A DNA stretch of 64,000 nucleotides from Bradysia coprophila (taxonomy: Eukaryota > Arthropoda > Insecta > Diptera > Sciaridae): contig NW_023503293.1 of NCBI RefSeq assembly GCF_014529535.1, forward strand, positions 2,450,507 through 2,514,506, written 5' to 3'. How positions within the stretch are numbered: the first letter of the stretch is position 1; the number at the start of each line of letters is the position of its first letter. Made by a program: the position numbers and the translations under genes. Positions 25,456 through 37,400 of this stretch are shown in pieces. The notes under the pieces are model-generated. The model saw only the letters and a program-made list of their open reading frames with translations. It had not been told where the DNA came from and made no database searches.

Positions 25456-25716
25456 GCGTTTCACAAATTTAAAAATTCATTTTCACCAGTGTGTAATTCA
25501 AGAACTGACGTAAGACAAAAAGGCGAAGCTCGGATGAAAGGGCTTGGCAGAGTTAACATTTAAAAAGTTCTCCACCTATGCTATAAGGAATTTGAAGGGT
25601 CTTGGCAGTGTAGATGTTTTTTGAAAAGTTTAATGTGGAGTTTTTAACGAAAATGTGAATTTTGCTTTTATTTAATTTCTTTCAAGTGACGAAAAAATTC
25701 TGAAAACATATCTGTA

Positions 25717-25946
25717 CAGTCAAAGGCAGTCAATTTTCAGCATAAATTTGCTTCAGCTGTTTTTCAGCTGATCCACACATACAATCAAAACTGGTTTTCC
25801 TTATTCATACGGTTGAAGCTGCTACACGCACGCGCATGATAGTGGTAAAACCGTATAAAGACATATAAACGGTTGTGATTGTTTGTATGGATCAGCTGAA
25901 AAACAGCTGAAGCTAATTTATGCTGAAAATTGACTGCTTTTGACTG
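25717..25946. mobile_element. Tc1/mariner-like MITE with TA duplication
   Basis: Terminal inverted repeats CAGTCAAAGGCAGTCAATTT (left) and the near complement (..AAATTGACTGCTTTTGACTG) are flanked by TA on both sides. The inner arms continue through TTCAGCTGTTTTTCAGCTGA. It is 230 bp with no coding frame. Confidence 0.8.
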
Positions 25947-26603
25947 TATGGAGGGTAACATCGCTGTTCAATGTTTTTGTTATAAGAACACATTGCAGAA
26001 TAATGCGCACGCTGGAACTTTAGACACCCTGGAAAGTAGTAAAGGAGTCGAGGGTTACCTCCAATAAAAAATCTAAAATGAAAATCTATGAAAAACACTG
26101 TAAAAATTACTCTATTCAGCAGCTGTCGACTATGATCACTTTTGCTTGGAATGCGTTGCTCCAATCAAACTGACAGGTTATATTAAGCATTATCAAGCAA
26201 ATGAATGGTCTCACATTTCAAAATGTGTCGACCGTCAAAATCAGTACTACGACTACTGATCATACAGTATTTTTATTCAAGGAGGATTTTCGAAACCCGA
26301 CCTGACCCAAACTCAGTCCGAATTCAATTTTCGAAAGCTTATAATCCAAAATCTCAGCTGATTTACACTTTTGAAACTTGAGAATAACCCGGGATTTTGG
26401 GTCACAATACCAAATGAAAGTGTGTCAGGTATAATATTTAATGATCAACGATGATAATACAGATTTGGTAAATATGTGTCACTGGGCAAAGAATGTTCCA
26501 GTTCGAATTTCGAACAATTTTCGAAAAACTTTGTACCCGAGCCTGGCGTAGTCCACAAAATTTTTTTTATCATCCCTAGATGTCAAAAATCTATTTTGAA
26601 AGT

Positions 26604-27946
26604 CTAAAATTTTCATTTACAACTTGCGACAAATCATAGAAGCTAAACTTTCGAGTTTTCGGTCTCCCACCTATTCCGACCTCTACCAAAGAATTCCTTC
26701 GAGGTGTTTGTTAGTTCTGTTCTACTAGAATAGGATTCTACTAATTGGAGTCCAATGCTACAGAAAAAAAATTGAATCCGGAAGATGTGAGTCGTCAAAG
26801 TTCGCCGACTGTGAAAAATTGAGGTAATCTTAGACTTGAATATTCGTAAGCTCATTTAGCAAATGTTTCAATTTTTACTCAAGTCGCCTTAAACTAGAGA
26901 TGTGCGGGCCGCCCGAAATTCACCTACCCGACCCGGCCCAGCCCGGCCCGACCGGGCTTGGGTCCGGGTTTCAAAAATTAGTCGGGCTCGCGCGGGCTCG
27001 GGTTTCAAAAAAAAAAGATTCGGGCTGGCCCGACTTTGTTCGTCTTTTAAAAAAATGTGAAATTTTAAAGGAAAATTTAAAGAAAAATTGCAATACAGTC
27101 CGAGCGTAAGCTTACTTTCAAGTGTTCGATAGATTTGTGAGACTACATTATTATAACGATAGGTAACTGAACGATTTCCAATTGTAAGCCGCGCCAATTT
27201 TAGGTTTTTTCGCTCAGTAAAAAAAATACGGGCCGAGTTGGGCCGGGCCGGGTTTAACTACAAAATTCTCGGGTCGGGTCGGTCTCGGGCATTAAAAATT
27301 AGTCTGGGCCGGGCTGGGTCGGGTTTTGAAAATAGGTCGGCCCGCACATCTCTACCTTAAACTCGCAGGAATGTTGTAAGCTATCCAGAACATAAACGTT
27401 TTTGAACATCATCTGAGAAAAGTTTGTGTAGTGTAGTGAGTGGTTCTTTGGTCTAAAATTGAGGCAAAATTTCTCAGATGATTCCCAAAAACTTTTCTGT
27501 TCTGCTCACAACATCCCCAAGAATTTAAGCCCGCTTGAGCAAAAATCGAATCAAACGACTCATGTAGCAATATTTTACACAACTAGGGATAAAAAGATGA
27601 AAAGTAGAGTTTTTGTGAGAATTTTGTTGATCCGATGCGAAGCCGAGGTCAATAAACACACGAAAACCAAACTTTTAATTTTTATCCGGAGTTATGTAAT
27701 GGATTTTACATACGGAGGGCTTCGAAAGAAGTGCTTGAAACATGAAAAGTATGGTTTTCGTCGCATGTGTCATGTAAAATACTATTTTGACAAATTTCTT
27801 CCAGATTTATTTTTTTGGACTCCACCTAATAATAAGACTAAAACGAAACAAAAATCTTAAAGGAATTTTTTGGTAGAGGTGGGAGACGGAAACCTAAAAA
27901 ATTTAGCTTCTATGATTTGTCGCAAGTTGTAAATGGAATTTTTAGC
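26604..27946. mobile_element. Foldback element with about 90-bp arms, carrying a nested hAT-like MITE
   Basis: Arm 26604-26705 (CATTTACAACTTGCGACAAA and onward) is complementary to 27859-27946. The interior includes a unit sharing GATCCGATGCG and CACACGAAAAC with 12630-12760, and the insertion at 26895-27354. Confidence 0.65.
26895..27354. mobile_element. hAT-like MITE with G+C-rich subterminal repeats
   Basis: Ends TAGAGATGTGCGGGCCG and the complement (CGGCCCGCACATCTCTA) are flanked by an exact 8-bp duplication CCTTAAAC (26887-26894, 27355-27362). The subterminal zones are dense in CGGGC/GGCCCG-type repeats separated by GGGTTTCAAAA, the kind of repeats bound by hAT transposases (family knowledge). 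Much richer in G+C than its surroundings. Confidence 0.88.
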
Positions 27947-28966
27947 CCCGTACGAAGTACGAAGGGGCTTATAGGATTACGATGCCGTGTGTAATTGATG
28001 GAATTCGAAGCAGACGGTAAGGGCAAAGTGTTTGCCTATGTTCATAGATAACGAATCCGCAATAAAAATTTTGTCTGTCCGTCTGTCCGTCTGTCACGTC
28101 GATATCTTGAGTAAATCAAATCCGATTTCAAAATTATTTTTTTTCCCTGAAAGGTAGTTGAAATAGTGAGGCTAAGTTCGAAGATGGCCGATTTTGGGTC
28201 GACCCCTCCAGAGCTGGGGTCCCATAAGTGCTTTAACGTTTTCCAAAGATTTCTCTGGCCATTTAAAGGCTACACTTGTAAGTGATACATCAAATGAAAG
28301 GTATTTACAATACCTATCCACAAAAAAAAGTTTATGGAAATTGGATGACCGACTCGTGAGTTGGACCCCTTGGTGTGAACTAGGTACAGGGCGGCAAGCC
28401 GTTTTTGCTTGTAGGTTAGTCATATTTGAACGGATTTAGATGGATTTTGATTTATTAGATAGGTATTGACCGTACCAATCAGGGAAAAAAAAGTTTATGA
28501 AATTCGGTTTACGGGAGCGTGAGCTAGGTCTCTTGGAGTGAGCTTATATGTGGCTACTCGGCCGTACAGTGAAGGTGGTGTTTTTTGTTAATATCTCGAG
28601 TAAAATTTAACCGAATTTCATGAATTTTTTTTTGTTTGAAAGGTACTAACGAATGTAAAGCAGCCGTTGTACTTTCCACCTCCTAACAAAATGGCCGTCG
28701 GCCGCCATTTTGGATTTTTGTAAAATCAATATAAATAGGTGAAAATGATAATTCCAAAATCACTGATCAGTGGGAAGTGTAGTTTGTGTTACTTTTGAAA
28801 GGAACGTAGTACGGGGCTTCGTAATTGCGCTATGCGCAATTTTTAAGACGTACACATTGCATAAGAATTTTACGACGTTTACGGGCGCAATAGGCTTACG
28901 GTAAGAGTAGGGCGACGGACGAAGTAGGGTCACGTGCGCAATAGATGTACGGGTTTGTACGGGGCT
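27944..28966. mobile_element. 1-kb TIR element beginning AGCCCCGTAC
   Basis: It starts AGCCCCGTACGAAGTACGAA and ends GTACGGGGCT, a 10-base inverted terminus. It contains the CTGTCCGTCTGTCCGTCTGT repeat at 28072-28095 and many TACGGG/GCGCAAT motifs near the right end. No long reading frame with recognisable domains, so nonautonomous. Its left edge touches the foldback arm end, suggesting insertion there. Class uncertain. Confidence 0.6.
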
Positions 28967-29598
28967 CAGTCGCAGCAAACGCTCCGATTGTTCTGACGGC
29001 TCGTTTTATTTATCATACACACCTACGATTGTGGGACTGATATCCAAGAAAAACTAGTTTCTGAAGCGTTTAAGTACTTCATAAGTGATCAAAATTTTAT
29101 TGCAAACTCCACATTATCTGATCAGGACTTTTGACTTCTAAGGACAAGTGAGGCTTGGACGCCACTACTCTTTGACTGATACTGTCGCATTAGTACTTTT
29201 ACAGCAAAATGAATGAAAAGTGTCTCGTGGGCACCACTACCCACAAATACGAGTCGGCGCCTCTGGACCTGAACCCAACACTAAATTAATTTTTGAAACC
29301 CCATTACCAGATATCCAAAAAGCCCGGCAAAATTAAAACGGGATCGGGTTCTGCGGTGAACTTACCTGCAAAGTATGTAAGTAAGATATGCACTTGCAAT
29401 TACATATGACATAATCTTGACAGAATTATGTCTACAAGTTGCACCTAAAAATGTCGAAATATTTGTAAGTAGAAAAAAAAAACGTTGGCCCAGTATGTTT
29501 CTACTTAGTGTATATTTGATGCAAACAACAATTTGTGTCAATTTTAGTTACTGAAATGAACGACCTAATATTTTGAACCGTCGTACATTTTCCGCAGT

Positions 29599-31977
29599 CT
29601 ATTGATTTCCATTTTTTGTTAATGGTTGAGTTGCCAATTCAGCTTCAGTCTCATTGCCGGTTCCCACTGCCTGCTTCGCATTTTCTCTGTCATTTTTGAA
29701 CATATTCAGAAACATTGTGGAACCAAATTTTTCGATAAATCTTAACGGTCCGCCACTCATCGCGTACGCTCTTTTGTTTGAATTAGCCAGTTGTCTTTGA
29801 CCTTCGGTTATAACAGAATCGTCCAAATATTGCAACTTTGGCAACACACTGATGACATACATTCTAAATTGGTTAAACGGACGAAAACTTAAGAATTTCC
29901 ATTTTTTGTTAAGATGTTTTCTGCTCACCGATAATCGTAATGCTCCAGTACCGATGCACCATTGAAAGCGGATAGTATGCCTGGATTACCGATCAGAGAC
30001 AAGTGTCTCAAATTTGGGCAGCATGCTTGTATCCTTGTTATCCATTTCGACATGTTGTAAATGTTACAATTGTTGAGCCTTTTGTGTTCGCATAAAACGT
30101 ATAGTTACAATAGCAATTCAGTACACAGTGTGTACAGTGTACTACACGCTATACTATGAATATGCCGTTACTTACCACAATATTTTTAGCGATGGTAAAT
30201 ACGGAAGTGAATATTCATACGGCTGTTCATTTCGATCTAGGATTAGTGTGCCCAAACACTTAAAATTTGCCAGAAAAGAGAGATCTCTGCAAATGCGTTA
30301 AAATTTAAGTTTCGTGCTGTTGTCAAATGGCCATATAGCAGCGCAAAAAACCTTACTTAATGCTGTTGAAACTCAAGTCCAATATATGTGTAGAACTGGC
30401 AAATTTATCCGCTATCGGCCGTGGAATTTTAGTCAATTGCTCGTAGGCTAATGAAATCCGACCATCGATTAATAAGGACTCACTTTAATCAAAATACAGA
30501 AAGTTTAGAAATTAAATCCGGCTTGCTGTCGGTAATGCTGAAGAAAAAAACAAAACAAAAATCTCACATTGGTTCTGAAAATGCGGCATCCATTATGTCA
30601 AATTTAGTGGATTTTCTATCTAATAAATAATCCTCGTCATCTGTTGCGGTGATTTCTTCTCGGTAGTTGGATAAACCACTGACATAAAAACTTAAAAAAA
30701 AATTAAATTCCTTGAATTACGGTCTGCAGATTATTAAACATGGACAACAAATGAAAACAATAAAAAAATGTACGAAAAGTGTGTTGTAGTGAAATCATGT
30801 CCTATAAACAAATGAAATTGAATCAGGCTATTCGCGGACGTAATAATACAACAAAAAAAACATGTTTCCATCCTTAGATGAAAGTTCAATGCAGTACAGT
30901 AGAGTTGAAAAAAATAGACGGCTAATAGGAATGCCGAGCCACTTTCTATGCCAAAGCATGTCTTTCTTTCTTCATTTCATTCATCGAATCGACAAGATAA
31001 TGTGAATACAGTGTAGCTCCAGTATGCTTACAAACAATTCAAACGAGCTATTTTAACAGAAATTCCAGCGTCGTGAATATTACAAATGTTTGACACAATA
31101 GACGATAAAAAATCAGCATTATAACACTTGAATGTCTCCCGTCAGTGCTCATAAATGTAACAGCTACAGGTCAATTTATCCGGGTTCAGTAATACTAGCC
31201 TCTGGAACTGACAGCTGTTACATTTGTGAGCGTTGACTGGACTTGTGCTATTGATTTTACGAACAACGAATCGTTAGGGTTTGTGTGTTAGCAGCTACCT
31301 TAGCTATACCACCTAAACAGTGATATTCGCCATCAGAATTTTTGTACGAAGAAGATTAGAAAGTCTTGGTAACTGATTGAGGAATGTTATTGTTAACCTT
31401 TTACGTAGAACTTTGTCATCTATTATTGCCTACGACGACACAAATAAACTAGGACTTCTGCCTAATTTGTTCTTTCAGCACTTTAGCCTTATATAGAATG
31501 AAAATGAAATGAAGTAGAAGATTTCGATTTAGATCAGCCGATGTTGGCCGTCTGTAAAAGGTCGAAGGTATAGTACGTTTGTTGGCTTGAATAATGATCA
31601 TTTTGTTGCTTTACCTGTAAACCAATAATCGAAACGTTTTAAACGATTATTGTAACTCGTTTACTTCGTCCGAATACAGTTAACTATAAAATTTTGTAAA
31701 CAAAGTAAAAGCAATTCCTACATAACCACGCTTATCAGTACTTTAACCCACTTAAAACAAGTCTTTTTACAATTTGACATTCGAAATCGCTACTTTATCC
31801 GGCATGAACTATTTTTTAATTAATTTTTTTTACATGAAAAAACCAATTAAATCAACCGAACGATAATTGGCTTTCGTAGTGCCGTATTGTGATACTTAAA
31901 AAAAAAACATTTCTTTTATTGTTTTCGGATATCGAGTGCTATTATACTTACTCTTCGTAGGAGCGTAATGCATACAT
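29599..31977 (-). CDS. Leucine-rich repeat protein, LRMDA-like
   Basis: Six minus-strand exons, 31977-31952, 30678-30568, 30482-30357, 30286-30176, 30078-29929 and 29887-29599, all keep phase and give 270 residues. The 26-base first exon (MYALRSYE) ends in a GTAAGT donor and its phase fits exon 2. The core is a short LRR array: HILDLSFNSIKDLSFL, LGTLILDRN, YLPSLKILWLNNCNIYNM, CPNLRHLSLIGNPG. An LRR-cap-like segment follows, FNQFRMYVISVLPKLQYLDD with VITEGQR. This order, and the long spacer before the cap, resembles the animal leucine-rich melanocyte differentiation-associated protein (LRMDA) and related small LRR proteins. LRRC72-like or U2A'-like relatives are alternatives. No signal peptide or membrane segment, so intracellular. 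Specific role in flies unknown to me. Confidence 0.75.
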
Positions 31978-34340
31978 GTTTAGCAGTGTTGTTTTGAATA
32001 CACAGCACAAAAATTATACTTAACAAAGTGTTGTGGGATGGCTAGTTTTCGTTCAAAAATGTAAGTTTTTTTCCGTTTTCAAACGAATGTCCCAATACTG
32101 TGCACAATGTGACTACAAAATCGAAACTGTGGCGAGATTGATCCAATCACAAAGATGCTAACATAATGCATAACAATTCAATGTGAGTCAAATTATTTAC
32201 TTAATTAATAATGTTATTGTCTGGAACAATTTTTTTTTGATGCAATTTAAAGCATTAGTTGGAGTACTCCGATCGAAGGTCATTTTCAATCTACGTCAGC
32301 GAAGAGTTCCGTGTATACAATTGTGACTCTGGTATAAATGTGGATACCACTGCGTCGTTACGATACTTTAAAATCGAAATTTTCCTTAACCGTTTGCGTG
32401 GCATAGAAAACGCTGAATTAATCTCATCACCATCACTCACTAAACAATAAAATTATCCAAAGGTGTAAAAATCCGGCTAATCCTGTATTCGATTTCGTGA
32501 ATGAGAATTGTTTGCGGATCCTGAACCTTTCACAAACAGCAAGCTTTTACTTAATTTTTTTGGCTCAAATCACGAAATTCGTTTAGTCTCACTCAAATTT
32601 TCACAGGCAGCAGTATAACAGTAGTGTTGTCATCTCGAATCTATTACTTCTTTCAATCAAAGTAATTTCAACACATTAATGGAAAATCTTTCACTTTTAA
32701 CATTCATTGAGACGTGATTGCAATATAAGACAGCATAGTTTTATAAATTTTAACAGCAAAAAAGTGGACAAAATTTCCTTCAAGAAATTTATAACTTGTA
32801 GAAACCGTGAAGGAAGTACGAAGGAAGTAAACAATTATCCTGTTACAGACGGCTGTCATCTGTTATCGACAACGACAGTAATAAAAAACGACAAGCTCTG
32901 AATAGAGAGGTTTTATATAGCAAAAGGCATGTTCAAAACAGATGAAGTAAAAGATTTCTGAAATCAATCTCTGAAAGTCTTCGATCAAATAAAATCTTCG
33001 ATAAAAAAAAACTGTTAATAGGCTTGCCGTCTGTGACAGGTAAGAATACACTTTGCTAAATTTCCTATCTAATTGGATCGATCCCTTACTAAAATTACAA
33101 TGTATGTACACACTGAAATATTTGTAATGTTTTTGTTTTAATATCTTATCTGGTTAGTATCGAATGAATGAACATAAACAGAAATTCGTTTACTAAAGGA
33201 AAATAAAATTCCATGAGAGCAGAGTTCCATATGCATTTTAATTCAATAAATTTTTGTCGATTACAAATGAATTATATTGTGTGTATACTCTCGGACGACC
33301 TTTATTAAGTTGAATTCTTAAGTTAACATTCGATAAGATATGCAAATTGTTTGTACGCTGAACAAGAGTGAATAAATGTATTACATCACGAAACACCATT
33401 ATTTGTATAAAGTCCACGGTTATAGTTAACACATATTTCAACCAAGGCGTTCAGTTTTTTCTTTCTACATTTTAAATATTATAATGCACTCAAAATTTCA
33501 ATCGATTTGTGTAACAATGGGCGCTAATTTTTTTCAATTATATAGTCATCAATAAATCTTGCAATAAGCAAAGTTTATATTAGCCAAAGTTGAGACGAAG
33601 TCGAATTTAACACTGTACTCCGTTTAGTACTAACGTATCGTACTTCTATTAAGTGAAATGATCCCGTGACAAAGACAAATTCAAGCAAACGCTCACAAAG
33701 TGCGCTAATAATGGAACTTAACAAAAATTAAACTCGGTTCATGCATTAGAACTATGAAACATTCACTCAATCGAGTCCTACGATGAGTTAAAGATGTATA
33801 ACCTCATCAGTATGAGTTACAGTACAGTCAATATGGCGAAACATGCAAAGCTTTCGTTCAAAATTCAAGTAGCTTTTAACAAAAGATTGAAACAAGAGAT
33901 TAAGTGCAAAACTAAGAGTAATTATACCTAGAGAGGAAATTTCGAACAAAATTACGTAAAGTATGTGGTCCCAACATCATATACGAAATGTTTATTGGTA
34001 TATGTGTTTACCATCTTAATTAAGAGGGCAAGTTGAACTACCAAAAGCAAACACATACATGTATTGATGTAAAATTATACGAAATGTGTATCTTATACAA
34101 ACTGATGTTGGGACCACATTTCGTCGTACAAATTTCCTCTCTAGGTATAATTACCCTGAGGTGCAAACAAGACCAATCGTATCCCATCTTCAGTATTTTC
34201 CATGAAAGCTTCTTTAAATTCGAATCATTATTGTTCATGTATTTTTCGTGAACTCATTTTTTTAAAGCGAAATAAACAAACATGAAACCTGTAAGCATGC
34301 CTTAAAGTAGATGACAATAATTTTCAATTTTCATATTCAG
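31978..34340. other. AT-rich stretch without a supported gene
   Basis: It contains one copy of a dispersed family (about 32590-33060, with TTTCACAGGCAG and GTAAAAGATTT motifs, shared with 40340-40530 and 43330-43925) and the hairpin at 33918-34154. Short open frames here have no recognisable domains. Confidence 0.55.
33918..34154. repeat. Inverted repeat, arms about 75 bases
   Basis: GTAATTATACCTAGAGAGGA at 33918 is mirrored by the block ending TCTAGGTATAATTAC at 34154. The inner arms share TGGTCCCAACATCA / TGATGTTGGGACCA. Confidence 0.75.
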
Positions 34341-34449
34341 TTCCAGACAAAGTTGATGAACCTTCATTTGTACAATTTGATTTGAAGACGTAGTCATGCA
34401 AACCAGTTCCGAGCACGAGATCGACGATTTGCTTGATTTTGTGGTTCAG
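34341..34449 (+). other. Candidate 5' exon with upstream ORF start
   Basis: An acceptor (CATATTCAG) at 34340 and a donor (CAG|GTTTGG) at 34449 bound this segment. It is closed in all frames until ATG 34396, which opens MQTSSEHEIDDLLDFVVQ. Joined to 39934-40009 it continues KYSLLIVVYDERETRNR and then TGA, a 35-codon upstream ORF in the same frame as the small protein at 39997-41029. The 5.5-kb intron between is inferred only from phase and splice signals. Confidence 0.35.
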
Positions 34450-37400
34450 GTTTGGGCATGTTTCCTCGACTCTTTTGTTCGGTTTTTAACAGAAAATGAA
34501 ATGCTAAATTTTATCAAATAAATAAAAAATGTAAAATTCCGTAACGATAAGCTATCCCAAACAAAAATAATCAAATTATCGCAAAACACGCGAAAGAACA
34601 AAGGTCGATACAATGACTTCATATAATGCGAACTATGTATCTTCAATTTAAGTACTTCACTCTCTAAACGCCATCAGTGCCTGTATGCATCAACGTAATA
34701 AAAAAAAAAACAAAAACAAAAAAAAAACAAAAAATTGCTGATAAGAACGAAAATAAACTTCAATCAAACCTTGAATTCGAAAATAGTTAATACGAAATCC
34801 GGCAATTGCAATATTTTCTGCCAAAATTACTCTAATCACAAAAAATTACTCATGTTATCTAATCAATCAATTTTCGATGTATAATCACATTTCCATTGAC
34901 TTTGCTCCGTTGAAGCGATTTCTTTGTCGCACCCACAATTCAAATATGGATATGGAAAATGGATTAAACATTAGATCATGAGATCATACGACGAAAAGAT
35001 ATGGAAAATCAAACAGATTGCGTGGAAGAATCTAATTATTATTTTCATTGAGAAAATTTTCATATAAATGTTGTTGTGTACTGTTGTATACGTAGACAAA
35101 GGCGCATAAAGGATATTGTGAAAATACGTATTTTTAGGAATTATTTCCATTTATTTGTTTGCTTGTTATTGTTAGTCATGTGTCCGTTTAAATAAAAAGG
35201 GAAAACAGATGAACAACTGAACGCCAGCAAACAGAAGTCAGAGTCGTTGTTCAACATACAGACGATTCGAATAAAATGGAAAACGCAAAATATCAACACA
35301 TCATTATGATATTGTTTAGAGGATGGTGTAGTTATGCGCATTTTCATATTTCAATGAAAATTTAGTATGGGATCACAAAATTGCCGTCTGTGCTGATGTG
35401 GATGGGTAGTTACGGCGTATATAAGATGTCTTCCCAATTTCGTTGTTTTTTTATATATTTATATGGAAAGCAAATGAACTGACACGACCCACTTATTATA
35501 TTTGAGCAAAGTACAAAATTTAAACTACCTACGCCTATCATCAAGGAAATTTATGATACCTGTACAGAATTGTTCGGATTGTCAGATGATGAGGTTATAG
35601 TAAGATCAATGCCTCCACCGAAAAAAAATATCATTTGTCCTCTGCTCTCCATCGATATTACAAGGTCCTAATAAGGAACAGTTTTTTTTAATTGATATAA
35701 CCATTTATATACACTACGTGTAACACTCCTTTCTTTGATGACCTCAAAAAGAAACTTAAAAACGCATTGTAGTGAAGTAAAATTGAAAAAGAGATCAGTG
35801 CGCTTATAATAACAGCCAAGCTATACTCTGTATATATACTGAAGGTGTCAGTACCTTATTCTACTACCTACCAATCAAATCGTGCCCTTTCACGAAAGTT
35901 GAAAATATTTTTTTTTTTTAAATCGAAGTCTTGGCACGGGAACATTCCGAGAAATTACCCAAATCCGGTTTTAAGTAAATTGCTTTAGTCTCGTTTTTTG
36001 CAAAATTCCAAATCGTCGATCCCAAACTATACTCAACTTATTGTGTATATATATATTCTACTGCACAACACCGTATACTTATACTTACGAATACAAGATA
36101 CTATTATATATGAGTACACAAGGAGGCAAATGTAAAGTTTTGTTGTGTATACATACCTCGAAAATAAATACACCAACACGAATATAGTATACACATGCGA
36201 ATGGTTGTATCGCATCAAAATTGTTAGATGTAAGCCATACACCATTTTTACGCTAAACACGTCAGACCTCTAATCAAAGGCAGCACACGAGTGTATTTTT
36301 TTTATACATTTGCTTGGAAGTGAATTGATGTAAATAATTTCGTTATTGTGGAACACACAAGTGTATATATCGAAAGTTTCAAATTGTTCGTGGTTTAGAC
36401 ATGCAGTAATTTTGTTTTTGGCAAATAGTTCATGATAATCCCTATACGGATATTAAAAGAAATTTTTGTGGAGATACAAATACGAAACGCACTTTTTTGG
36501 ATAGAGAAAAGTTGTTGTTATTTTTCCTCGGTGATTGTTTGTGACAACGATATGTTAATGAACTGTGGAATAGAAAGGGGTAGTCAATATCTATATAATC
36601 GGAAATTTTGGTAAATATAATCTGAATTTTTTACTTTGTTTTTTGAATAATAATTTTTTCCAAATCGAACCGATTTAATTAATTTATGGTAAAATATTCG
36701 CCTATCGTCTCTATACAGTTGAATTGCAATGACGTAGTTGCAATATATAGTGTATTTATAAAAAAAAAATTATAAAGAGAATGAAGACCTCAGTGAATGA
36801 ATTATGTAAAAAATATTATTTTTATAATCGGCGAGATTATTAATAGGTTGAATTTGGAAGATTCGCTAAAATATTTTTTGTTTCTTTTTCTGCAAAAATT
36901 TATCCGCCTTAAAAATTCACAACGATCTCATTGAATTTCATAAATAAATTTTTATTTTAAAATAAATATTAAACGAAGACAAACATTAATTAGAAAATAT
37001 ATTTCAGTTTAGGTATTATACACAGTATACATACGAACCAGTCAGGCTTGTAAAGTTGACTTCTAAAAATATTTTTTTTTTTCGAATTTTCCGTTGGTTA
37101 ATGCAATTTCAATCGAAATAAATTTTAATTTAAGATTGCTATTAAAGGCTTACGGTAACCTCAACTTAACATTTATTTAGCTGTTTTATAATTAGTATAC
37201 ATTATAAGCAATAAGTGTGTGGTCTGATCGGCATATATGGGTTTGTTTGATGTTTTTTTAAAGTTTAAAGTTTGGTCGATTAAATCGATTCAGTTTTAAT
37301 TGCAAACATGAGACTCGACGTTTGTCTTCAGTCTTCAGTCTTCAGTTAAAATAAGAAACAGTATTTGCAGAGTTGCAACCTGAAACCTTTAGAAAGGATA

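Larger units (their letters stand above)
25357..29598. other. Intergenic block of DNA-transposon derivatives
   Basis: Between MCM3 and the LRR gene. It holds a TA-flanked MITE (25717-25946), a foldback (26604-27946) with a nested hAT-like MITE, and a TIR element (27944-28966). No supported gene. The frame at 27459-27860 lies within repeat sequence. Confidence 0.7.

Noticed and set aside
27459-27860. 133-codon open frame
   Set aside because: Lies inside the foldback element, and part of it matches the noncoding palindrome family at 12630-12760.
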